From Prevotella sp. UBA2754 (lineage in GTDB: Bacteria; Bacteroidota; Bacteroidia; Bacteroidales; Bacteroidaceae), in NCBI GenBank assembly GCA_002353295.1, contig DEJG01000022.1, forward strand, positions 177,440 to 241,439: 64,000 nt of DNA, given 5' to 3'. The notes under the pieces were generated by a model that had not been told where the DNA came from, ran no database searches, and saw only the letters and a list, made by a program, of their open reading frames with translations. Positions 27,631-34,364 of the stretch are shown here, piece by piece. Position 1 is the first letter of the stretch, and every line of letters starts with the position of its first letter. Position numbers and translations under genes: made by a program.

Positions 27631-28020
27631 TCACTTCGCTTCTGTCATATCCCCTTCTATGTAGAGGCGTGTCATTTCAACAGCACCGTTAGTCCGGACA
27701 GTAATAGACTTTTTGAAGTGTCCTGGAAACTTGCCAGTTCCATTATAAGTTACTTTAATCTCACCCTTCTCACCAGGCTGTACGGGTGTCTTGGTGTATT
27801 CTGGCACAGTGCATCCGCAAGAGGCAATAGCCTGATTGATTACCAGAGGCTGCTCACCTATATTGGTAAAAGTAAAAGCGCACGATACCTTGGGCTGGGA
27901 CTCTGAGAAAGTACCAAAGTTATGAGTCGTCTTATCGAACTTAATCTGAGCAGGCTTCTGTGCCATGACAGCTGTCATACCACAAACCAGCATCAGGGTC
28001 ATCATGATTATCTTTTTCAT
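27631..28020 (-). CDS. DUF1573 exported protein
   Basis: 129 residues: signal peptide (to AVMAQ) and one Ig-like DUF1573 domain (FDKTTHNFGTF, then CAFTFTNIGEQPLVI and the conserved SCGCTVPEY, ending LYIEGDM). Proteins of this family are periplasmic or surface-located with unknown function; the CGC pair is invariant in those I know. A TACTTTTG -7 box lies at 28060-28053. A near-identical copy of its first 40 coding bases is found at 43929-43968. Confidence 0.9.
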   Translation of the reverse strand: MKKIIMMTLMLVCGMTAVMAQKPAQIKFDKTTHNFGTFSESQPKVSCAFTFTNIGEQPLVINQAIASCGCTVPEYTKTPVQPGEKGEIKVTYNGTGKFPGHFKKSITVRTNGAVEMTRLYIEGDMTEAK

Positions 28021-28163
28021 CCTTTTTATTATTTATAGTCTATAAAACGCTACAAAAGTAAGCCATTTCCTCCATACTTGTATCATTTGAGGTTTGTTTT
28101 TTAATAAATTTAATAATTATTTTTGGAAGTTTCGGGTAAATCATGCATTTTTATCGTTAAAAA

Positions 28164-28195
28164 TTTGGTGGTTAATTCTTTTTTGTATACATTTA
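28164..28195 (+). promoter_or_regulatory. Promoter of the DUF3575-DUF5119-fimbrillin operon
   Basis: TTTG (28164-28167), 20-bp spacer, TACATTTA (28188-28195; seven of eight consensus-compatible). The predicted transcript starts about 20 nt before the ATG at 28221. Confidence 0.6.
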
Positions 28196-28220
28196 CCACC
28201 GAAAAACTACTGATTAGACA

Positions 28221-28898
28221 ATGGAGAATGAAGTGTTTTCGGACACAGGAACGGAGATAAGTCCCTTTGTGAAGGCAGTAAGGTTACTCACTGCCGTCAT
28301 TATCTTTTGGTTGTTCATTCCAGTGCCCGGCGGGGCACAGTCTCGGATCAAGTCCTGTAACTTGGCGGTCAAGACCAATTTGGCGTATGATGCTGTGGTG
28401 GCACCGTCATTAGGAATGGAGATAGAGGTGGGGAAGAGATGGTCTGTCGCTGCCACCGCTGCTTATAAGTGGGGCGACACGTGGTTCTTAAAAGACCAGG
28501 TGCATGTGGCGACAGCGGACATCTCGTTGAATTATTGGACAAAGAAGACAGACCATGCCGTATGGCAGGGACTGCATGTCGGTCCTTATCTGGCGCTTTA
28601 TCGCTATGACTTCCTCTTCGGCAGTAAGGGCGAGCAGGCGAAGATCAACTGGGGTGGGGGTGTCACCTGTGGCTACTCACTGCCCGTCAGTCGTTACTTC
28701 AGCTTCGACTTCGTCATCGGACTCGGTTATGTCGGGGGAAAGTACAAGAAGTACGAGGTCAGCGATGACAGCTACCGCCATAACGTATGGACTGCCGACA
28801 AAGTGCGCCATTATGTGGGACCTACCAAGCTGGAGGTGTCACTGGTATGGCATGTCTGTGGCGGATGTCCTAAGATGCAGAGAGGAGGCTCACGATGA
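28221..28898 (+). CDS. DUF3575 fimbrial-locus outer-membrane protein
   Basis: 225 residues. The hydrophobic segment (about 20-40, ending GGAQS) is a late signal peptide preceded by 18 polar residues. The rest is a small barrel with LAVKTNLAYDAVVAPSLGME and the DUF3575 pattern IGLGYVGGKYKKYE. DUF3575 genes commonly precede DUF5119 and fimbrillin genes in Bacteroidales fimbrial loci; a role in fimbrial export or anchoring is inferred from that context. Its stop overlaps the next start (ATGA). The region is more GC-rich than its surroundings. Confidence 0.83.
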   Translation: MENEVFSDTGTEISPFVKAVRLLTAVIIFWLFIPVPGGAQSRIKSCNLAVKTNLAYDAVVAPSLGMEIEVGKRWSVAATAAYKWGDTWFLKDQVHVATADISLNYWTKKTDHAVWQGLHVGPYLALYRYDFLFGSKGEQAKINWGGGVTCGYSLPVSRYFSFDFVIGLGYVGGKYKKYEVSDDSYRHNVWTADKVRHYVGPTKLEVSLVWHVCGGCPKMQRGGSR

Positions 28899-29878
28899 GG
28901 TGGCGTCCTGCTTTGGCAGCACTATGCTGCGCTATGATGCTCTGCTCATGTGATGCAGACCTCCGTGACCTGTGTTACGACCATAGTCATGCGACAAACC
29001 TGAATGTGGTCTTCGATTGGCAGATGGCTCCTGAGATGCAACCTTCTGGAATGACAGTATTGTTCTATAGGGTGGAGCAGGTGACGGGAGAACCGGAACG
29101 CTACGACTTCGCAGGACACGAGGGGGGCTCGGCAAGACTGGTCAACGACAGCTACCGCGCCATAGCGTATAACTATGACACAGAGGCGATACGCTATCAG
29201 GGGATGGACAATCCCTATTTGCTGGAGGCGTACACCCGTCTGTCCAGTGTGGAGGAGGGTACTCAGATGGCGTCGTTTACACGTGGTGTCAGTATGCCGA
29301 GGGCAGCAGGCACGGAGGAGGAGCCTGTCATTCTGGAACCTGACCCGCTGTGTGGGGTAGGGTGTGAGACGTTCACGCTGAAGGGTAATGACTCTCAACG
29401 ACTTGTCATGCAGCCGGATATGCGTACCAAGGAGGTGTCGATCATCATCCGTAACGTGCCGAACCTGAAGTACACAGGACAGTTTGGCGGGGCACTATCA
29501 GGACTTGCGGCTTCTGTCTATATGGTGTCGGGCGAACTGGGTGACAATGTGGTGACGGAGACGTTCACGGGGCATGTCGTCGATGAGACGACCATCGAGA
29601 TGCACGTCCGTATCTTCGGACACTGTCCGAGGGGGCATCAGGGAGAGTATAACCAGCATCTGCTCACCGTCTATGCCATCCTTGCGGACGACAGCAAGTG
29701 GTACTACACACAGGATGTGACGAGCCAGATGCACGACTGGTCGCAAAACCCGGAGGATGCGGAGGAGATTGTCATCACCCTCGATGAACTGCCGCTCCCC
29801 AAACCGATTGTTAACGGCTCTGGTTTCCAGCCTACCATAGATGGCTGGCAGGGCATCGAGATTGACGTGGGGATGTAA
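28895..29878 (+). CDS. DUF5119 lipoprotein of a fimbrial locus
   Basis: 327 residues with a lipoprotein signal (MLCSC, Cys19). The mature part starts DADLRDLCYDHSH and continues as beta-rich DUF5119, with LNVVFDWQM and FYRVEQVTG. Such lipoproteins resemble the FimB/Mfa2-type anchor layer and sit beside fimbrillin genes, so an anchor role in fimbrial assembly is likely but inferred. It is coupled to the DUF3575 gene by a 4-bp overlap, and the fimbrillin gene follows after 66 bp. Confidence 0.82.
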   Translation: MRWRPALAALCCAMMLCSCDADLRDLCYDHSHATNLNVVFDWQMAPEMQPSGMTVLFYRVEQVTGEPERYDFAGHEGGSARLVNDSYRAIAYNYDTEAIRYQGMDNPYLLEAYTRLSSVEEGTQMASFTRGVSMPRAAGTEEEPVILEPDPLCGVGCETFTLKGNDSQRLVMQPDMRTKEVSIIIRNVPNLKYTGQFGGALSGLAASVYMVSGELGDNVVTETFTGHVVDETTIEMHVRIFGHCPRGHQGEYNQHLLTVYAILADDSKWYYTQDVTSQMHDWSQNPEDAEEIVITLDELPLPKPIVNGSGFQPTIDGWQGIEIDVGM

Positions 29879-29944
29879 TGGAAAACAACTACTACACAAT
29901 ATATTTCAAGAAATTAAGAATGTAATAATAACAAAAACTTTAGA

Positions 29945-31099
29945 ATGATGAAAAAGAACAATTTATTAATCCTTGCAGTGGCAGCCTTAGGCTTCGCTGC
30001 TTGTGCAAATGATGAGACTACAGCGGTTAACGAGAAACTCGCTGAGTCTAATGCGATTAGCTTCAGGGCTAATGTGAATGGGCATATGCGTGCTTCGTCG
30101 GTTGCTGAGGTGACAACTGCTAATCTCACGTCATTTACTGTTAATGCAATGGTGGCAAGTACAACAACGCCTTATTTTTCAAATGCTGTTTATACAGGAA
30201 CTTCTGGTGGTACTTATACTTGCTCAACTCCTTACTATTGGCCAGCATCTGAAAGTTTGGACTTTTATGCTTATGCACCTGCAGGAAATGCCCAAGTTAC
30301 TTATACCGATTACAAAACTTTTACAGTGACTCCTGCTGCTGGTACCGATCCTACGGGTCAGGTCGATTTAGTTTATGCAGCGACAAAAGGAAAAAATAAA
30401 GATTCTAACTCTGCTGGTGTGGCACTAAATTTCCGCCATACGGGAGCAAAGATAGTTTGTAAAGTACAGAACACTTCTTCAACCTTGAAGTTTGGTGTTG
30501 AGGGATGGAAAGTCGGCTATCTGTCTCCTTCTGGCACATTCACTTATGCAGATTCAAATACTGATGGCAATAATACTGGTTCGGGAACAACTTTAACTTT
30601 TGGACAATGGGGTAGTTTGGGTACACGCTCAGTAAATACAGAGTATGCTTCAACTTTTACAAAAAAAGTTATTGCTGCAAGTGCTAGTGAAACAGCTCTT
30701 GATGGTGAGATGATTCTTGTTCCTCAGGCTCTGACAGCAGCAACAGACTACGCTTCAACAGAAAAGAATGCCAAATTGAATGGTACTTTTATTGCTGTTA
30801 AACTCTACATTTTGAATGCTGCAAATGATGCTCTGATCGCTGGTGGAGTTGAAGCAGGTTCTCCAACTACAATTTGGGCTATCTGGCCTATCGGTGGTTA
30901 TAATTGGGAACCTGGTAAGAAGTACACCTATACTATTGACCTTGCTGGCGGTGGCTATTATGAGCAGAATAACAATGATGGCGATGATGACCTTGATCCA
31001 CTTCTCGAAGGTGCAGAGATTAAGTTTGTTTCTGTAACTGTTGATAATTGGACAGACTACGCAACTAATCCTATTCCAGTTCCAGCTCCAGCTCCCTAG
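29945..31099 (+). CDS. Fimbrillin-family (Mfa1/FimA-like) lipoprotein
   Basis: 384 residues with a lipobox (GFAAC, Cys20). Mature sequence: ISFRANVNGHMRASS, then YYWPASESLDFYAYAP and LNFRHTGAKIVCKVQN, hallmarks of the Mfa_like_1 domain, ending in a Pro/Ala-rich tail. Fimbrillins are exported as lipoproteins, trimmed at the surface and polymerise by strand exchange into fimbriae. This is probably the structural subunit of the operon that starts at 28221. A terminator follows. The start could be either of two adjacent ATGs. Confidence 0.88.
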   Translation: MMKKNNLLILAVAALGFAACANDETTAVNEKLAESNAISFRANVNGHMRASSVAEVTTANLTSFTVNAMVASTTTPYFSNAVYTGTSGGTYTCSTPYYWPASESLDFYAYAPAGNAQVTYTDYKTFTVTPAAGTDPTGQVDLVYAATKGKNKDSNSAGVALNFRHTGAKIVCKVQNTSSTLKFGVEGWKVGYLSPSGTFTYADSNTDGNNTGSGTTLTFGQWGSLGTRSVNTEYASTFTKKVIAASASETALDGEMILVPQALTAATDYASTEKNAKLNGTFIAVKLYILNAANDALIAGGVEAGSPTTIWAIWPIGGYNWEPGKKYTYTIDLAGGGYYEQNNNDGDDDLDPLLEGAEIKFVSVTVDNWTDYATNPIPVPAPAP

Positions 31100-31164
31100 T
31101 ATTTAAAAGAGGAATTCATAATAACAAATGAACTTCCCCCTTTAAGATCAAAGATTACTAATAT

Positions 31165-31198
31165 AACCTCGTTGGGATGATTCCTAACGAGGTTTTTT
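31165..31198 (+). terminator. Terminator of the first fimbrial operon
   Basis: A 13-bp stem (31165-31177 with 31182-31194, one wobble), TGAT loop and trailing T run. Confidence 0.92.
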
Positions 31199-31246
31199 AT
31201 TTCGCAACACAGGGTAAAAAAGGAGTACCTTCTGTCACTTGTTCGT

Positions 31247-31309
31247 CTCACACGGGGACTGTCCCCATGTGAGGTGCGGCTCACAGAGGGACTGCCCCCC
31301 CCCTGTGAG
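31247..31309. repeat. Two CTCACA-type palindromic repeats
   Basis: 31247-31273 is an imperfect 27-bp palindrome (arms CTCACACGGGGAC and GTCCCCATGTGAG). 31280-31309 is a related copy whose right arm is expanded to C9. A further full copy lies at 43269-43295 and half-copies at about 31620-31640 and 34336. The pattern suggests a dispersed REP-like element; it could also form terminator-like hairpins. Confidence 0.75.
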
Positions 31310-31324
31310 GTTTTTCATTATTTG

Positions 31325-31356
31325 TTTGGCAGTTTGGAAAATTCTTTGTATTTTTG
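31325..31356 (+). promoter_or_regulatory. Promoter of the DUF2442 gene
   Basis: TTTG (31325-31328), 20-bp spacer, TATTTTTG (31349-31356), followed by a 19-nt gap to the ATG. Confidence 0.82.
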
Positions 31357-31375
31357 CATTGTATAGTTATAAACT

Positions 31376-31612
31376 ATGTTTATAGAAGTAGTTAAGGCAG
31401 AATATCTGGATGGCTATAGGCTGAGCCTGCTATTCAATAACGGAGAGAGAAGAGTTGTTGATTTAAGCAACTCCTTGAAGGGTATTGTGTTTGCACCACT
31501 GAAGGATATTAATTACTTCAAGAATTTTACTATTAAATTCAATACCGTTGAATGGGAAAATGGGGCAGACTTCGCCCCTGAATATCTCTATGAGATAGGA
31601 ACAGCATCATAA
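31376..31612 (+). CDS. DUF2442 small protein
   Basis: 78 residues, soluble, matching DUF2442 in length and pattern (VVKAEYLDGYRLSLLFNNGE, VVDLS, FKNFTIKFNTVEWENGADF, PEYLYEIG). Many DUF2442 genes are paired with a DUF4160 gene in toxin-antitoxin-like modules; no partner is visible here, since the flanks are repeat-rich and non-coding. It has its own good promoter. It may be an orphan antitoxin-like regulator; this is inference. Confidence 0.82.
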   Translation: MFIEVVKAEYLDGYRLSLLFNNGERRVVDLSNSLKGIVFAPLKDINYFKNFTIKFNTVEWENGADFAPEYLYEIGTAS

Positions 31613-31721
31613 ATGACAGTCCTCACACGGGGACTTCCCCTTTAAGATTTTTTCGTCATCTACTCACCTCAGCCTCTGTCTTTGCTTTAAAAAAACAAGG
31701 GGGTGCAGTTCAAGCGGAAAA

Positions 31722-31756
31722 GGGAGTAGTACGGGACTAGTTGGACAACTACTCCC
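31722..31756. repeat. Inverted repeat GGGAGTAGT/ACTACTCCC
   Basis: Nine-base perfect arms separated by 17 bp. A similar GGGGAGTAGCTTTTTT occurs about 50 bp downstream. It could be part of a dispersed intergenic element. Confidence 0.6.
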
Positions 31757-31849
31757 GTCGTGAAACGCCCTGTACATCGGCATTTCAGAAGAAAAAGGAA
31801 GTAGGGGAGTAGCTTTTTTGAAATTCCTTAAAAATTTCTATGAAATCAG

Positions 31850-31915
31850 TTACCAATTGAAACCTCTTTTCTTACCAATTGAAGCCTCTTTTCTTACCGA
31901 ATAAAGCCTCTTTTC
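31850..31915. repeat. 22-bp tandem array A (three units)
   Basis: Units start at 31850, 31872 and 31894. Shared core TTACCAATTGAA followed by RCCTCTTTTC; the third unit has TTACCGAATAAA. The core contains the palindrome CAATTG in the first two units. Confidence 0.92.
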
Positions 31916-32109
31916 CCTCCGACATCTTTTTGGAGTGGCGTAGCCTTGATAACCCTCCCTACATGAAATTTTTAAAACCCTTGCAATCGTTGCCGCCTTG
32001 CAAAACTATTTAATTATCAGACGATTACAGGTGACAAGGACGAAAAATCATTGCCGCTAGTTGCCGATAAATGCCGTTCCCTTTTGACGCTACTATCTCC
32101 TACGATAGT

Positions 32110-32153
32110 AAATTCAGTGAATTTACTCACCAAATTCAGTGTATTTACTGAGA
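32110..32153. repeat. 22-bp tandem array B (two units)
   Basis: Units start at 32110 and 32132. The first contains the perfect odd palindrome AAATTCAGTGAATTT; the second differs by one base in the right arm (AAATTCAGTGTATTT). Confidence 0.9.
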
Positions 32154-32216
32154 TAGGAGGCATTGGAATAAAAAGCATCTGATATGGGCGTTTTACGAAG
32201 GCGGCACCTCCTGTCC

Positions 32217-32282
32217 TCGAAGGTGCCGCTTCCTCGGGTCGAAGGTGCCGCCTTCGCAGGTCGAAGGTGCCGCCTCCCTTCA
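32217..32282. repeat. 22-bp tandem array C (three units)
   Basis: Units start at 32217, 32239 and 32261, each beginning TCGAAGGTGCCGC. The middle unit forms the palindrome CGAAGG-TGCCG-CCTTCG. An inverted copy of 14 bases lies at 32196-32209. Confidence 0.92.
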
Positions 32283-32356
32283 TTTGACCTCCACCAGTGA
32301 AGACTTCTATATGCGCACACCCGTGCGTACCTATTTATTAAAAAATCATGAAATTG

Positions 32357-32388
32357 TTTGGAGAATTCACCAAAAAGCCTTATCTTTG
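32357..32388 (+). promoter_or_regulatory. Promoter of the second fimbrillin operon
   Basis: TTTG (32357-32360), 20-bp spacer, TATCTTTG (32381-32388). The ATG of the fimbrillin lies 6 nt after the box, so the mRNA should be leaderless or nearly so. Confidence 0.88.
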
Positions 32389-32394
32389 CATGTT

Positions 32395-33372
32395 ATGAGT
32401 CAAAAAACTTTTCAAACTAGATATTTTGGGTATGCCCTTTTGGCTTTAGCATGCCTGTTGACGGCATGTTCTGGTGGCAGTAGCAGCGAGGAGTTCGATT
32501 CCCCCACACCTGATCCTACTCCAAACCCCACCCCCGAAAACCAGGAGATCAAACTCAATGCCAGTGTGTGGAACATGATGGAGGGGATGAGAGCCAGCAC
32601 GTATGACGATCAGGCAGCCATTCAGACGGAAGGTCACTTCACATGTACCGTTTATCAAGCGAATACCACGACACCGTATATCAATACTACGACAGTAGAT
32701 TGGAATGGCGATCCCACAAATAAATGGCTGTTCAGCGATGGCAAGCACTACTGGCCCGCAACAGGCAATCTCGACTTCTTTGCCTATATGCCAAAGGCAG
32801 ATAAGCTTTCTACAGATGCTTCATATATCACAGGACCAACATACGAATTAAACGGAACGCTTGCCCCTGCCCCCTATTTCACTTGCGACATGAGAGGAAC
32901 AGTGAACAAGGAGTTTATCTGGGCACTTGCCACAGGACAGAATAAAGCCGGACAAGGTGCCGATGGTGTGACTTTGACTTTCAAGCACCCCTTTACCCGA
33001 ATTTATTTCAAACTGTCGGAATCAAGCGGAACAGCAGTGAGAGTCAATAGCATCACCCTTAGTGGCGAGAATTTCTATAAGACCGGTAAATGTACGTTTG
33101 ATGGTACTAATTCAACTTGGTCAAACGAAGGAAATGCAGGTTCTTTGGGAACCCTTGCAATTAATACTCCATACCTTATCATCCCAAGCAACTATGGTTC
33201 GCAAACCATTACCGTCAATGTCTCATGGGATGAATGGAACAGTTTTTCAACGGACCTAACCTCCAGTGCGCTGACATTAGACTGGCAAGCTGGCTATTCA
33301 TACACCTATACCCTCACCGTCTCGAAGTACGCTTTGAAGGTAGACACAAGTAAATACACGGAGCAATGGTAA
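32395..33372 (+). CDS. Fimbrillin-family lipoprotein
   Basis: 325 residues from the ATG at 32395, which immediately precedes a lipoprotein signal (LLTAC, Cys25). An open frame extends upstream, but it runs through the promoter and repeat array C. Mature part: low-complexity Pro/Asn/Thr linker (about 32-48), then Mfa_like_1 features (KHYWPATGNLDFFAYMP, VTLTFKHPFTRIYFKLSESS, DWQAGYSYTYTLTV). It is shorter than the fimbrillin at 29945 and may be a minor or tip subunit. It overlaps the next gene by 7 bp (ATGGTAA). Confidence 0.87.
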   Translation: MSQKTFQTRYFGYALLALACLLTACSGGSSSEEFDSPTPDPTPNPTPENQEIKLNASVWNMMEGMRASTYDDQAAIQTEGHFTCTVYQANTTTPYINTTTVDWNGDPTNKWLFSDGKHYWPATGNLDFFAYMPKADKLSTDASYITGPTYELNGTLAPAPYFTCDMRGTVNKEFIWALATGQNKAGQGADGVTLTFKHPFTRIYFKLSESSGTAVRVNSITLSGENFYKTGKCTFDGTNSTWSNEGNAGSLGTLAINTPYLIIPSNYGSQTITVNVSWDEWNSFSTDLTSSALTLDWQAGYSYTYTLTVSKYALKVDTSKYTEQW

Positions 33373-33827
33373 AACCTAAATTCAAATATCAAAAACAGAT
33401 AGACGAATTGTTGGCAAAAGGTTGTCAACTTCCGGAATTATTTGCTCCCAATAATATGGCGGCATGTCGCTTCGTGTTTTCTCAAGAAGGACACCAGAAT
33501 CATATTCCCCAATATATGAGCAATCCCAAGCGGATGCTACAAGATATCAATAAGGGAACAGCAAACACGTCGTTGTTGGCGCTCTCTTGTTTTACTACTT
33601 CAGAAAAGGCAGAGACGTTTTATGCCAATCTTCGCAAGGCATTTAAGAATGTTTTTACATCGATAGGCGATTCGCTTTCAGAAGGAAAACTCACGAATGA
33701 GGAAGGGTTGAAAACAAGTACTAGTTGCAATGGTCATTTTGACTTATATGAATACGAATCTTGCGACTTAAATAAGTCGTTTGTAATAACAAAACACTTA
33801 ATAGAAAAAGATGATGAGAAAGATTGA
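33366..33827 (+). CDS. Unrecognised protein in the fimbrial operon
   Basis: 153 residues, no signal peptide or membrane segment, charged and probably cytoplasmic. Visible features are an N-terminal basic helix (KPKFKYQKQIDELLAKG), PELFAPNNMAACRFVF, a central helix YANLRKAFKNVFTSIGDSL and an acidic/basic C-terminus. I do not recognise a family. It overlaps the fimbrillin gene by 7 bp and the next gene by 17 bp, so it is translationally coupled to both. It forms a pair with the 174-residue protein that follows. Confidence 0.75.
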   Translation: MVKPKFKYQKQIDELLAKGCQLPELFAPNNMAACRFVFSQEGHQNHIPQYMSNPKRMLQDINKGTANTSLLALSCFTTSEKAETFYANLRKAFKNVFTSIGDSLSEGKLTNEEGLKTSTSCNGHFDLYEYESCDLNKSFVITKHLIEKDDEKD

Positions 33828-34335
33828 AGGTTACGATATACAGTACGATTTCAGTGGCTTCAAGAAGATTGCCGATTTGATTTTCTTCGAAGGACCGTTC
33901 TTGTCGCATTACATAAGTGACAAAGGCGACGACTACTTGTTCTATTGGGTAGATAAGGATAAGACAGACAATCGCTGGCTCGTACTTCGTGTCAGTCTGG
34001 CAAATCTCCAGAAATATATCGCCAAAGAGCTTACGTTGCTTCAACTCATCGAAAGCCCCAACGATGGATATCTCTATACTGTCGATGTTGACAATGATGT
34101 GAATTATCACAACGTCAAGCTTGTCCAGCCCTCTGCACTACCAGGAGACTATCTTCCGGAAGCAGACTCATATTATGAGTTTGAACCGATTGCCACAGAG
34201 GATGCAGGTGAACTCATGACTTATGAGTTGACCATCCCCTACAACGAGCGCAATCGTTTTGAAGAACTTCTTAACAAGATAGGATTTCCTGTCTCAGCAC
34301 TTAAGAAAGTTGTAAGTAGGGCAGCAGTATTTTAA
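33811..34335 (+). CDS. Unrecognised protein (possibly DUF6575-like)
   Basis: 174 residues, acidic, soluble. The stretch FFEGPFLSHYISDKGDDYLF, then WVDKDKTDNRWLVLRVS and a following LTLLQLI reminds me of proteins labelled DUF6575, but this is from memory and not confirmed. A second half (from about 120) has FEPIATEDAGELMTYEL. No catalytic pattern is evident. It overlaps the preceding gene by 17 bp and lies 29 bp before the giant surface-protein gene. Two adjacent ATGs (33811, 33814) are possible starts. Confidence 0.72.
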   Translation: MMRKIEGYDIQYDFSGFKKIADLIFFEGPFLSHYISDKGDDYLFYWVDKDKTDNRWLVLRVSLANLQKYIAKELTLLQLIESPNDGYLYTVDVDNDVNYHNVKLVQPSALPGDYLPEADSYYEFEPIATEDAGELMTYELTIPYNERNRFEELLNKIGFPVSALKKVVSRAAVF

Positions 34336-34364
34336 CGTCACAGGGGCAATCCAAAGAACCAAAT

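Larger units (their letters stand above)
31613..32394. other. Repeat-rich intergenic region before the second fimbrillin operon
   Basis: No convincing gene. In order: a half copy of the CTCACA palindrome (about 31620-31640), an inverted repeat GGGAGTAGT/ACTACTCCC (31722-31730 and 31748-31756), three tandem arrays that each repeat every 22 bp (31850-31915, 32110-32153, 32217-32282), a 14-bp inverted copy of the third array's core (32196-32209 against 32243-32256), and the promoter at 32357-32388. Open frames here run through the repeats and carry no family pattern. Confidence 0.8.

Noticed and set aside
31096..31284. Small minus-strand gene after the first fimbrillin
   Set aside because: The frame consists of the terminator and palindromic repeats read in reverse.
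31850..32282. CRISPR array
   Set aside because: The repeats are adjacent, without unique spacers, and only two or three units each; no cas genes are near.
32245..32394. 50-codon N-terminal extension of the second fimbrillin
   Set aside because: It would be translated from repeat array C and the promoter, and would hide the lipoprotein signal.
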